A stretch of DNA of 37,484 nt from the NCBI RefSeq assembly GCF_004000865.1, contig NZ_BIMB01000065.1:1-37484 (forward strand), in the 5' to 3' direction. Source of the stretch: Paenibacillus elgii NBRC 100335 (GTDB lineage Bacteria > Bacillota > Bacilli > Paenibacillales > NBRC-103111). A program made the translations under genes and the position numbers. Position 1 is the first letter of the stretch, and each line of letters opens with the position of its first letter. The notes beneath the pieces were generated by a model. It searched no databases and was not told the DNA's origin. It worked only from the letters and a program-made list of their open reading frames with translations. Positions 15,245 to 22,781 of this stretch are shown in pieces.

Positions 15245-16312
15245 TTACACCGTTAAAATGCGGCCCCCGGCAGCCTTGCGCAGCCGGTTCATAATGGCGG
15301 CCCCGAGGCCTTCTTCGGGGCAAGCTTCGGCCGCGATGAAGCCGACCCCGGCTTCATCGAACTCGCGCAGTGCCGCGTATAGCCCATGGGCGACCGTTTC
15401 CAGGGCGTCCAAGCGGCCGCACGGCACGATATGGTCCGCGCGGAAGCGGTCCGCGTGCTCCGCGTAGGTCAATACGCCGGTGCGTTCGCCCCGCGCCCGG
15501 GCTTCGTCCAGCTCGCGCTGCATGCAGGCATGCACCCGCTCGTCCGATGCGCCCTGCACAAGCACCATTGTCCCCCGTGGCGCATAATGCGCATATTTCA
15601 TACCCGGCGCACGCGGAGCGTCGGGCTCACGGTGCTCCGCCTGCGGCTCGATCACGGGAATGCCCGGCAGCGCTTCGCGAAGCTGGCCCGCCGTAACCCC
15701 GCCGGGCCGCAAAATATAAAGCGCATCGCCCGCAAATTCCACCACAGTCGACTCCAGGCCGACCCCGGCCTCTCCCCCGTCGACGATGCCCGCAATGCGA
15801 CCCCTAAGATCGCCAAGCACGTGCGAGGCGGTTGTCGGGCTTGGCCGCCCGGAACGGTTCGCGCTTGGAGCGGCGATCGGACATCCGGAGGCTGCGATCA
15901 GTGCGAGCGCGACAGGATGGCCCGGCATGCGCAGCCCGACCGTGGAAAGTCCCGCCGTGACGAGCGGGGACAGCGCACCCGGCTTGACAGGCAGTACGAC
16001 GGTCAGCGGTCCCGGCCAGAAGGCGTCCAGTAAACGCAAAACGGCCTCCTCCGGCGGAGCGACGAGCTCCTCCAGCTGAGACCTGTCCGCGATATGAACG
16101 ATCAGCGGGTTATCCGACGGCCTGCCCTTGGCTGCGAAAATGTCCGCAACGGCCTCCGTGTTCCGCGCGTCCGCCCCGAGGCCGTACACTGTCTCGGTCG
16201 GAAACGCAACCGTTCGTCCGTTCCGCAGCAGCGCGGCCGCTTCCACTAGTGATTCCCGGGAAGGGGCTTCCGCGCTCACTTTCCACACCTTTGTTTCCGT
16301 CGTCATGTTCAT
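15245..16312 (-). CDS. ywlC: Threonylcarbamoyl-AMP synthase (Sua5/YwlC)
   Basis: 355-residue enzyme that makes threonylcarbamoyl-adenylate for t6A37 of tRNA. N-terminal YrdC domain: GRTVAFPTETVYGLGADA, KGRPSDNPLIVHI, WPGPLTVVL, PSANRSGRPSPT (about residues 30-210). C-terminal Sua5 domain after the linker with APGMKYAHYAP (about 235-350), so this is the long Sua5 form. ATG 16312 follows GGAAAGGAAGATA; a second ATG two codons later is possible. It follows spoIIR by 42 bases. Confidence 0.95.
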   Translation of the reverse strand: MNMTTETKVWKVSAEAPSRESLVEAAALLRNGRTVAFPTETVYGLGADARNTEAVADIFAAKGRPSDNPLIVHIADRSQLEELVAPPEEAVLRLLDAFWPGPLTVVLPVKPGALSPLVTAGLSTVGLRMPGHPVALALIAASGCPIAAPSANRSGRPSPTTASHVLGDLRGRIAGIVDGGEAGVGLESTVVEFAGDALYILRPGGVTAGQLREALPGIPVIEPQAEHREPDAPRAPGMKYAHYAPRGTMVLVQGASDERVHACMQRELDEARARGERTGVLTYAEHADRFRADHIVPCGRLDALETVAHGLYAALREFDEAGVGFIAAEACPEEGLGAAIMNRLRKAAGGRILTV

Positions 16313-16354
16313 TATCTTCCTTTCCTGACAGACCGGCCCGGTTGGGCCGCCGCA

Positions 16355-17188
16355 TCAGGCAAACCACGAGCCGACTTTGTTCATGAGGTCCCATAAGAGG
16401 AAGCGCACTTCCGGCTGCGGGGCTTCCACCGGGGCCTCGGGTTGAGCTTTCGATGGAACAGAAGCTTTGCCGCTGTCCGCCGCTTTTCCGTTCCGGACCT
16501 TGGCGTCGCCTCCGGCGTTTCCCTTTTTACTCTCCGGTTTACTTTTTTTTCCGGTTTCGGCAGCGCCCTGTTTCGAAGCCGGGGCATTTTCGGTTGGAGC
16601 CGAACCGCTATTTTCCGCAGACTCTTGCGCAGCGGCGGCATACGCCGTGTTGTTCTTTTTCACGACACCCGTGTCTGCAAAGCATAAAGGCGGGAACAGC
16701 ACGCACCACCAATTCTGTCCTTCGGCGGCGCCGATGGCGATGCGCAGCGCTTCGTAATCTCCTGCGGGATACACTTCGTTGTTATATACTTTAGCCGGGA
16801 ACGGGACCATGCCCAGTTCCACGCGATACGTATAGTCAAAACCGTTCTTGCGCAGCGTTTCGCCGACGAGTTTATCAAGCTCGGGCAAATGGTCGCGTAA
16901 GGTTTGGCGGGCCGCTTCGATGCCTTGAGGCTCGGTTGCCCAGCTTTTCATCTGCTCCATGACGGCGTCGCGCACTTCGCGCTTTATCCATTGGTCGGCC
17001 GGGGTGTCGGAGTTGGCAAGAATGCGCAGACGGATCGCTTCCTTCGGAATCGAGCTTCCCGCTTCCGTTTCGCGCTCCGCCGCGGTGACCAGCATCGCAT
17101 TGGAACGGTTCGTTTCCCAGCAGGCCAGCATCACCATAAGAGCAAAAGCCAAGTACGCATATCGTTTCCACGCAAACCGTTTGACCAT
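16355..17188 (-). CDS. spoIIR: Stage II sporulation protein R
   Basis: 277-residue secreted signalling protein made in the forespore that triggers SpoIIGA to process pro-sigma-E in the mother cell. N-terminal signal anchor (YAYLAFALMVMLACW) is followed by the conserved domain: IRLRILANSDTPADQWIKREVRDAV, the YNNEVYPAGDYEALRIAIG stretch and GQNWWCVLFPPLCFAD. Residues about 185-250 are a low-complexity Ser/Ala/Lys/Pro tail not needed for recognition of the family. Start MVKRFAWK at 17188 is chosen for GAGAGGGG upstream. A sigma-F-type promoter lies 42 bases upstream, as expected. Confidence 0.94.
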   Translation of the reverse strand: MVKRFAWKRYAYLAFALMVMLACWETNRSNAMLVTAAERETEAGSSIPKEAIRLRILANSDTPADQWIKREVRDAVMEQMKSWATEPQGIEAARQTLRDHLPELDKLVGETLRKNGFDYTYRVELGMVPFPAKVYNNEVYPAGDYEALRIAIGAAEGQNWWCVLFPPLCFADTGVVKKNNTAYAAAAQESAENSGSAPTENAPASKQGAAETGKKSKPESKKGNAGGDAKVRNGKAADSGKASVPSKAQPEAPVEAPQPEVRFLLWDLMNKVGSWFA

Positions 17189-17229
17189 CTCCGAACAGCC
17201 CCTCTCGTACTCTAGCATTTCTAGTTGTC

Positions 17230-17258
17230 AGTATGCTCGGGTTTGAGAGAGTTTATAC
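17230..17258 (-). promoter_or_regulatory. Sigma-F-type forespore promoter of spoIIR
   Basis: Minus strand GTATA (17258-17254), 15 bases, GAGCATACT (17238-17230). The forespore consensus is GTATA, about 15 bases, GGnnAnAnT; one mismatch. Established knowledge: spoIIR of Bacillus subtilis is transcribed by sigma-F. Confidence 0.72.
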
Positions 17259-17323
17259 TCGGGCGGAAAATAAAGTTCCACATGCTGCGCTGTAGGGCGG
17301 TTACGGGCCTAACCTGCCTGTCT

Positions 17324-18247
17324 TCAGGCGTGATTCTTGTTTCGAAAAGCGATTACATGCCTGTCGATCCCGGCCAAATCCGGTACGATCCGCACCTCGT
17401 CCCAATCGGCCGCCCGCTCCAATAAACGGCGCACTTCGTCCGCCTGCCCTTGGCCGACCTCGAAGCCAACTAGTGCCGGCAGCGCTGGAAGCTCGCCCAG
17501 CTGCGCCGTCAGGCGGCGGTACGGCTCCAGCCCGTCCGCTCCGCCGTACAATGCCGTCCGCGGCTCGAACAGCCGCACCTCGGGCTGCAGCCCCGCCTCA
17601 TCCGCCTCCGGAATGTACGGCGGATTGGACACCACCAGATCGAGCCGCTCGCCGCGCTCGATCCATGGGCCGAGCAGGTCCCCTTCCACGAAGGTGACCC
17701 GCTCGGCCACCCCGTTGCGCTCGGCATTCGCTCGCGCCACCGCAAGCGCGTCCGGCGCGATGTCCGACGCCGTCACGCGCCACGCCGGGCACTGCAACGC
17801 GAGGCTCACCGCGATCGCGCCGCTGCCGGTGCCGACGTCTGCGACCGTCGGCGAAACCACACCCCCGGCGCCCGGCCCGGCCGCGGCCCCGCCGAAGAGC
17901 TGCCGCCCGAGCAGGACCACCTGCTCGACCAGCAGCTCCGTCTCCGGCCGCGGGATGAGCACCACCGGCGTCACCGTGAAGGGGAGCCCGTAGAACTCCT
18001 GCTCCCCGATGATGTATTGCACCGGCTCGCCGCTCGCCTTTCGCTCCAGCAGCCGCTGCCAGTCCGCCTCCCGCTCCCGCGGGAACGGCTCCGGCCAGCG
18101 GAGCAAAAGCCCGCTGCGGCTCTCGCCCAGCAGGTGCTCCAACAGCCGGCCGGCGTTGGCTTCCGGTTCCCGCACCCCGCGCTGCCGCAAAAAAGAAGAA
18201 GCCTCGGCATAGGCTTCACGTATCGTTATCCGCCGCTCGTCATGCAC
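17324..18247 (-). CDS. prmC: Peptide chain release factor N5-glutamine methyltransferase
   Basis: 307-residue SAM methyltransferase that methylates the glutamine of the GGQ motif of release factors. N-terminal helical domain is followed by the SAM fold: VADVGTGSGAIAVSLAL, then the substrate-glutamine binding motif VVSNPPYIPEAD. The GTG start at 18247 lies inside the end of prfA (8-base overlap), so enzyme and substrate are translationally coupled. The gene is notably GC-rich, with a Gly/Ala-rich insert (GGAAAGPGAGG) before the SAM motif. Full length. Confidence 0.96.
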   Translation of the reverse strand: MHDERRITIREAYAEASSFLRQRGVREPEANAGRLLEHLLGESRSGLLLRWPEPFPREREADWQRLLERKASGEPVQYIIGEQEFYGLPFTVTPVVLIPRPETELLVEQVVLLGRQLFGGAAAGPGAGGVVSPTVADVGTGSGAIAVSLALQCPAWRVTASDIAPDALAVARANAERNGVAERVTFVEGDLLGPWIERGERLDLVVSNPPYIPEADEAGLQPEVRLFEPRTALYGGADGLEPYRRLTAQLGELPALPALVGFEVGQGQADEVRRLLERAADWDEVRIVPDLAGIDRHVIAFRNKNHA

Positions 18248-19319
18248 CGGCGTATTCTCCTTTTTCCATCTGCTCGGTCTGCGAGGCGATCGTAAGCGCT
18301 GAAACGATCTCGTCCATATCGCCGTTCAGCACGGCGTCCAGCCGGTGCAGCGTCAGGCCGATGCGGTGATCGGTCACCCGGCTTTGCGGGAAGTTGTACG
18401 TACGGATCCGCTCCGAGCGGTCGCCCGTGCCGACCTTGCTCTTCCGCTCTGCACCGTATTTTTCCATTTCTTCCTGTTGCATTTTGTCGTAAATCCGTGC
18501 GCGAAGCACCTGCAGCGCCTTCTCTTTGTTCGAGTTTTGCGACTTGCCGTCCTGACAGGTCGCCACGATCCCGGTAGGAATGTGCGTCACCCGAACGGCC
18601 GATTTCGTCGTATTGACGGACTGTCCGCCCGCGCCGCTCGAACAGAACGTGTCGACGCGAATGTCCGAATCGTTGATCTCGATGTCGAAGTCTTCCATCT
18701 CCGGCATAACCGCTACGGTCGACGTCGACGTATGGATGCGCCCGCCCGACTCCGTCGTTGGAATGCGCTGCACGCGGTGCGCCCCGCTCTCGAATTTCAG
18801 CTTGCTGTAAGCGCCCTTGCCGTTCACCATGAAAATAATCTCTTTGAAGCCGCCGAGATCGTTCATGTTGATGTCCATCACTTCCGTCCGCCAGCCTTGC
18901 GCATCGGCAAACTTGGAGTACATCCGGTACAGGTCGGCCGCAAATAGAGCCGCCTCGTCCCCGCCGGCCGCGCCGCGGATTTCCACGATAACGTTCTTGT
19001 CGTCGTTCGGGTCCTTCGGCATCATGAGAACCTTAATGCGCTCCTCAAGCTCCGTTTTGCGCTCCGACAGCTCGTCGAGCTCCATCTTTACGAGCTCCTT
19101 CATTTCATCGTCAAGCTTTTCATTCTGCATCGCCCGCGCCGCTTCATATTGTTCAGAGACGCTTTTATACTCCATATAGGCGTCGTACGTCTCCTGCAGG
19201 TCGGATTGCTCCTTGGAATATTCCCGCAGCTTCTTCGCGTCCCCCGCAACATCCGGGTCGCACAGCAGCTCACTCAATTTTTCATAACGGTCGGCCAATG
19301 CTTGAAGCCGGTCCAGCAT
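18240..19319 (-). CDS. prfA: Peptide chain release factor 1
   Basis: 359-residue factor that reads UAA and UAG and releases the finished protein. Codon-recognition segment RIPTTESGGRIHTS (PxT motif) and the catalytic GGQ in SSGAGGQSVNTTKSAVR near residue 232 are present. Start chosen MLDRLQALADRYEK at 19319, seven bases after GGGTG; an ATG two codons earlier is too close to it. Followed by prmC with an 8-base overlap. The 170-base spacer to ychF is GC-rich with no clear promoter. Confidence 0.98.
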   Translation of the reverse strand: MLDRLQALADRYEKLSELLCDPDVAGDAKKLREYSKEQSDLQETYDAYMEYKSVSEQYEAARAMQNEKLDDEMKELVKMELDELSERKTELEERIKVLMMPKDPNDDKNVIVEIRGAAGGDEAALFAADLYRMYSKFADAQGWRTEVMDINMNDLGGFKEIIFMVNGKGAYSKLKFESGAHRVQRIPTTESGGRIHTSTSTVAVMPEMEDFDIEINDSDIRVDTFCSSGAGGQSVNTTKSAVRVTHIPTGIVATCQDGKSQNSNKEKALQVLRARIYDKMQQEEMEKYGAERKSKVGTGDRSERIRTYNFPQSRVTDHRIGLTLHRLDAVLNGDMDEIVSALTIASQTEQMEKGEYAGA

Positions 19320-19491
19320 CGTCATTCACCCTTTCTTTTGTTCCGTTTGTCGTAAGTTTGCCCGTTCCGGTTCCTTTGCAGCTCCCGCGGAGCCCACAGC
19401 CGTCTCCCGACTGCCGCTCCTCTCTCCGTTTCACCGCGGATCGCGCGGCCGAAGCAAGAGACGGTCCCCCAAGTCCCTCAGCCCAGCCTCG

Positions 19492-20592
19492 CTATACGTT
19501 GAAACGGAAGTGCATGACGTCGCCGTCCTGAACGACATATTCCTTGCCTTCCAGACGCAACTGTCCCTTTTCCTTCGCCGCATTCATCGAGCCGGACCCA
19601 ACCAAATCTTCGTAGCCAACGACTTCCGCCCGGATAAACCCACGCTCGAAGTCTGTATGAATCACCGCCGCCGCTTGCGGGGCTTTCGTGCCCATGCGGA
19701 TCGTCCATGCGCGCACTTCCTGTACGCCGGCCGTAAAATACGTATACAAGCCAAGCAGCTTGTAAGCCGCTTTGATCAGACGGTTCAAACCGGACTCCTG
19801 CAGCCCCAGCTCCTCAAGGAACATCGCCTTATCTTCACCTTCCAGCTCGGCGATCTCCGATTCGACCTTCGCGCTGATCGGTACGACTTCCGCGCCTTCC
19901 AACGCCGCGTATTCGCGCACCTTCTGCACGTACGGATTGCCTTCGGCGTCGGCCACTTCCGATTCGCTCACGTTGGCCGCGTACAGCACCGGCTTCATCG
20001 TCAGCAGATGCAGATCGCGGATCAACAGCTTCTCTTCGTCGCTGAGCTCCACGCTGCGCGCCGGTTTATCGTTGTAGAGTGCTTCTTTGATCCGTTCGAG
20101 CGTTTCGACCTCTTGCGCGTACTTCTTGTCGCCGCCCTTCATGTTTTTGCGGGAGCGGTCAATGCGCTTATCGACGGAATCCACGTCCGCCAAAATCAGC
20201 TCGAGGTTAATCGTCTCGATGTCGCTAATCGGATCGACCGTACCGGAAACGTGCGTGATGTTTTCATCCTGGAAGCAGCGCACGACGTGTACGATCGCGT
20301 CCACCTCACGGATATGAGCCAAAAATTTATTGCCCAATCCTTCGCCTTTGCTGGCGCCTTTGACCAGGCCCGCAATATCGACGAATTCGAATGCCGTCGG
20401 CACGATGCGGTTCGGATTCACGATCTCGGCCAACCGATCAAGACGCTCGTCCGGCACCTCGACGACACCGACGTTCGGATCTATAGTACAAAACGGGTAG
20501 TTCGCCGACTCCGCTCCGGCTTGCGTAATCGCGTTAAACAACGTAGATTTGCCAACGTTCGGCAGTCCGACGATCCCTGCTTTCAATGCCAT
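19492..20592 (-). CDS. ychF: Ribosome-binding ATPase YchF/OLA1
   Basis: 366-residue OBG-family P-loop protein. G1 GLPNVGKSTLFNAI, G3 DIAGLVKGASKGEGLGNKFL and the C-terminal TGS domain with FTAGVQEVRAWTIRMGTKAPQAA and the YVVQDGDVMHFRFNV end are visible. In the G4 position a canonical NKxD is not seen (YAANVSE), which fits the family's ATP preference. It binds ribosomes and has a role in stress responses. Start follows GAAGGAGTTG; an own promoter lies 50 bases upstream. Confidence 0.97.
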   Translation of the reverse strand: MALKAGIVGLPNVGKSTLFNAITQAGAESANYPFCTIDPNVGVVEVPDERLDRLAEIVNPNRIVPTAFEFVDIAGLVKGASKGEGLGNKFLAHIREVDAIVHVVRCFQDENITHVSGTVDPISDIETINLELILADVDSVDKRIDRSRKNMKGGDKKYAQEVETLERIKEALYNDKPARSVELSDEEKLLIRDLHLLTMKPVLYAANVSESEVADAEGNPYVQKVREYAALEGAEVVPISAKVESEIAELEGEDKAMFLEELGLQESGLNRLIKAAYKLLGLYTYFTAGVQEVRAWTIRMGTKAPQAAAVIHTDFERGFIRAEVVGYEDLVGSGSMNAAKEKGQLRLEGKEYVVQDGDVMHFRFNV

Positions 20593-20641
20593 GAAAAGGA
20601 CAACTCCTTCAGTGTATTTCTAAGCAAATTCCTAACTTAAA

Positions 20642-20671
20642 ATTATACTACAAAACCGGCCTTTGTGTCAC
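20642..20671 (-). promoter_or_regulatory. Sigma-A type promoter of ychF
   Basis: Minus strand GTGACA (20671-20666), 18 bases, TATAAT (20647-20642): one mismatch overall. Located downstream of the amidase terminator and about 50 bases before ychF. Confidence 0.75.
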
Positions 20672-20687
20672 CTCATGCCCGCACAGC

Positions 20688-20724
20688 AAAAAATACCGGC
20701 TTCGCGTTCCGCAAGGCCGGCTCT
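20688..20724 (-). terminator. Terminator after the amidase gene
   Basis: Minus strand arms built on GCCGGCCTTGCG and GCGAAGCCGG with one bulge and one mismatch, then ATTTTTT. Directly after the amidase stop. Confidence 0.82.
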
Positions 20725-20748
20725 ATCGTTCCGTTCTCGTTTTGCAGC

Positions 20749-21468
20749 CTACTCTTCCGGTTGGCCGGAAGCCTTTCTGAGCTCGTTCGCCAGCCGGTGA
20801 AATTCCGCCTGGCCTTCCGCATCGTCAATCGCCAAATATGACGCAGACAAAAAGTGGATCAGCTTATTCGCATCCTCCACACTGAGAGGCGCATCCGGCG
20901 GGTCTGGCGTAACGCTTGAAGCGTACTCGTCCGCCACGTCCTGCAGAAAATCTTCAACCGTCTTGCCAAGCAGTCTCAGCGGCTCCTTGGGGTCCGTGCG
21001 CCGTGCCGGATCAAGCATGTAATGGCCGGCAATGTCCGTCTCCGGGTTCAAGCCGTACCGGTAGCAGGCATACGCCAATACCCAAACGTATCGTTTATAC
21101 GCTTCCGCCAGATTGATGCTTCCGCCGTAACAAAGCTCGACCGCACCGGCCGCATCGTTGGCATCCGCACCGTAACGGTCGTTGTCCGTCGTTACGTTAT
21201 ACACAACGTGATACGCCTTCTCCGGAGCCCCCGTCAAAAACGGGATGCACTCGATAATCTCCCGGTCGTCCACAAATAAATGCGCCGAAGCCGACATGTC
21301 GTTTCGGGTCCGTTCGTAATACGCTACGTTGGATGCAGCCGTCGCGCCGGGATTGCCCGTATCGTGCGCCACCATGAAGCGGCACGGGTCCAAAGCAAGA
21401 ACCGGGCGGCGTTGGCTCGGCCCCGTCAAATACCGGGGAACGATCTCGTATTTCATCGTAAACGCCAT
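20749..21468 (-). CDS. N-acetylmuramoyl-L-alanine amidase (Amidase_2)
   Basis: 239-residue peptidoglycan amidase of the zinc amidase_2/PGRP fold, cutting the bond between muramic acid and stem peptide. Zinc site candidates are the His in MVAHDTGNPG, the His in ASAHLFVDDREI, and the His and Asp in DIAGHYMLDPARRTDP. No signal peptide is present, which is seen in phage-type and Bacillus CwlA/XlyA relatives that leave the cell by holin or lysis; no holin gene is nearby. The C-terminal 60 residues lack a recognised wall-binding repeat. Start MAFTMKYEIVP at 21468 follows GAGGTGG. PilZ gene upstream, own terminator downstream. Confidence 0.88.
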   Translation of the reverse strand: MAFTMKYEIVPRYLTGPSQRRPVLALDPCRFMVAHDTGNPGATAASNVAYYERTRNDMSASAHLFVDDREIIECIPFLTGAPEKAYHVVYNVTTDNDRYGADANDAAGAVELCYGGSINLAEAYKRYVWVLAYACYRYGLNPETDIAGHYMLDPARRTDPKEPLRLLGKTVEDFLQDVADEYASSVTPDPPDAPLSVEDANKLIHFLSASYLAIDDAEGQAEFHRLANELRKASGQPEE

Positions 21469-21484
21469 GCTGTTCACCACCTCG

Positions 21485-21557
21485 AAGCTTTTATCTTTAA
21501 GATATGCTTCAAGCTGCCAACCAGTCCGGCGCGTTTGCCGATGAAGGCTGCGCCTTT
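21485..21557. other. Two hairpins between the PilZ and amidase genes
   Basis: Near 21521-21558 GGCGC/GCGCC arms are followed on the plus strand by eight T residues, which reads as a plus-strand terminator although no plus-strand gene is seen. Nearer the amidase, minus strand CTTGAAGC/GCTTCGAG forms an 8-base stem whose 3' arm runs into the GAGGTGG ribosome site. Confidence 0.5.
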
Positions 21558-21560
21558 TTT

Positions 21561-22244
21561 TTACTCTTCCCGTTTCTGCGCAAAATGCGTCTCCACCTGT
21601 TTTTTCAGGATGAATGCGCGCAGCGAATTGGCTTTATCCGCAGCCAGCTCGTCGAAATGGGCCCCGTAATAGCAGCCGAACTCCACCGGCTCCGTCCGTA
21701 TAATTTCCGCACGGCAGTGCATAGAGAAGCCAAGGTCGAGATGCAGCTGCACCAGCGCGTCCCGGTCCAACTCGACGGGCTCTTCTATGATAAAACCGAT
21801 CCCGCTGAGACTGATGTTTTTAACGATAAGCGGGATCTGCCCCTCCGGCACCTGCCAGGACCCGTCCTCGTTGCGGTACGATACGAGAGCGCCCTTTTGA
21901 CTCACCTCGACCCGGGGATGCTCGCGCTTTTCCGCGAACCGGCTTAGATGCTGGGGCGGGATGATGACCATAACCGCACCCTGATCCTTGGCAACGACCG
22001 TCGACTCGAACGGGTAAAAGCCGCCCGGCGAATAAATCGTCAACTTGACCGCATCACCCAATTCGAACGCTTTGTACTCCGACATTTCGATTTCAAGAAT
22101 ATCCCCCTCGACGTACGTCAATGTCCCGGTGGACACAAATTTCTCTTTCTCCACTACAATTCGGCTGTTCAGCATAACCGTGCCGGAGCTGCGGTGTCTT
22201 TCTTTGGAATTGTTAAGATTGCGGGAAACAGCCGGTGTGTTCAT
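21561..22244 (-). CDS. PilZ-domain c-di-GMP receptor protein
   Basis: 227-residue soluble protein with an N-terminal YcgR-like beta domain (about 25-105, including YVEGDILEIEMSEYKAFELG) and a C-terminal PilZ domain (about 108-220). The c-di-GMP motifs are intact: R-x3-R in EKREHPRVEV and (D/N)xSxxG in KNISLSGIGFII. In Bacillales such proteins (for example YpfA/DgrA) slow flagellar motility when c-di-GMP rises; the target here is unknown. Its leader carries a c-di-GMP-I riboswitch and terminator, so the receptor's synthesis is itself under the ligand. Confidence 0.92.
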   Translation of the reverse strand: MNTPAVSRNLNNSKERHRSSGTVMLNSRIVVEKEKFVSTGTLTYVEGDILEIEMSEYKAFELGDAVKLTIYSPGGFYPFESTVVAKDQGAVMVIIPPQHLSRFAEKREHPRVEVSQKGALVSYRNEDGSWQVPEGQIPLIVKNISLSGIGFIIEEPVELDRDALVQLHLDLGFSMHCRAEIIRTEPVEFGCYYGAHFDELAADKANSLRAFILKKQVETHFAQKREE

Positions 22245-22287
22245 CCGCTACGTCACCATCCTTGGTTTTAAGTGATGTCCTTGGCGC

Positions 22288-22350
22288 AAAAAGGCCGCCT
22301 CCCCCGTAACCGAAGAAACAGCCAGCTGATTCCGCATCTTTTCGGCGGCC
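22288..22350 (-). terminator. Riboswitch-linked terminator before the PilZ gene
   Basis: Minus strand GGCCGCC (22350-22344) pairs perfectly with GGCGGCC (22299-22293), followed by TTTTT. The 5' arm overlaps the 3' closing strand of the c-di-GMP aptamer, so the two folds exclude each other. Confidence 0.85.
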
Positions 22351-22430
22351 AGGCTGTCGTAGTCCGTTTGCGGACCTTAGACCCTAAGCTTTGCGTCGCT
22401 GCCTTTCGGCAGGTTTGCCATGAACGAATG
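22343..22430 (-). ncRNA. c-di-GMP-I (GEMM) riboswitch aptamer
   Basis: In transcript direction: ATGGCAAACC, hairpin TGCC-GAAA-GGCA carrying the GAAA tetraloop, GCGACGCAAAGC, then a second hairpin with GGGTCTAAGG..ACTACGACAGCC (tetraloop-receptor arm) and closing GGCCGCC. GGCAAACC, the GAAA loop and GACGCAAAGC are the defining conserved parts of the GEMM-I motif. The base just before CAAACC is G, as in c-di-GMP-selective members, whereas cGAMP-selective ones have A. It lies about 100 bases before a PilZ gene and overlaps a terminator. Confidence 0.93.
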
Positions 22431-22440
22431 GTTGCAATAC

Positions 22441-22781
22441 TTTATTATCATTATCGTATATGTCAAATCAATCAATTATAGGACAATTTACCTAATCGAT
22501 ACTATTTTTAGTATATCGATCACCCCATCATCATTCAACGGCATCGCTATAAATTCTTTTTTTCTTAATAATTCACAATGGGGATAACTTTGCTATTCAC
22601 ACCTCCAACAACCTGTGGATAACTACAAAATTCGTTTTATTCCTTGCTATTTCGACTCGAATTATCTACAATGAATTGAAAATAGTGCTTTTTATCCACA
22701 ATCTTATCCACAGCATGTTAACAACGAATATTTGTTCGAGAACACACTGTGCATGCACATACGATAATCGAGGTGTCCAGC
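22441..22781. other. AT-rich divergent intergenic region upstream of tadA
   Basis: Apart from the DnaA boxes it contains an imperfect inverted repeat ATCGAT-ACTA..TAGT-at-ATCGAT (22495-22520), a LexA-like palindrome CGAATATTTGTTCG (22725-22738) and a perfect palindrome TGTGCATGCACA (22748-22759). A TTGACA on the minus strand (22466-22461) could be the -35 of the riboswitch transcript, but no -10 at good spacing was found. No ORF of note. Confidence 0.5.
22579..22712. promoter_or_regulatory. Cluster of five DnaA boxes
   Basis: Boxes: 22579-22587 (minus, TTATCCCCA), 22614-22622 (minus, TTATCCACA), 22662-22670 (plus, TTATCTACA), 22692-22700 and 22704-22712 (plus, both TTATCCACA). Three are perfect and two have one mismatch; the last two are 12 bases apart. 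The stretch around them (22440-22700) is strongly AT-rich. It lies between the divergent PilZ and tadA genes; dnaA and dnaN are not in the window. Confidence 0.8.

Noticed and set aside
22461..22500. Full promoter for the PilZ riboswitch transcript
   Set aside because: TTGACA and several TATAAT-like strings are present on the minus strand but none at 16-18 bases from each other.
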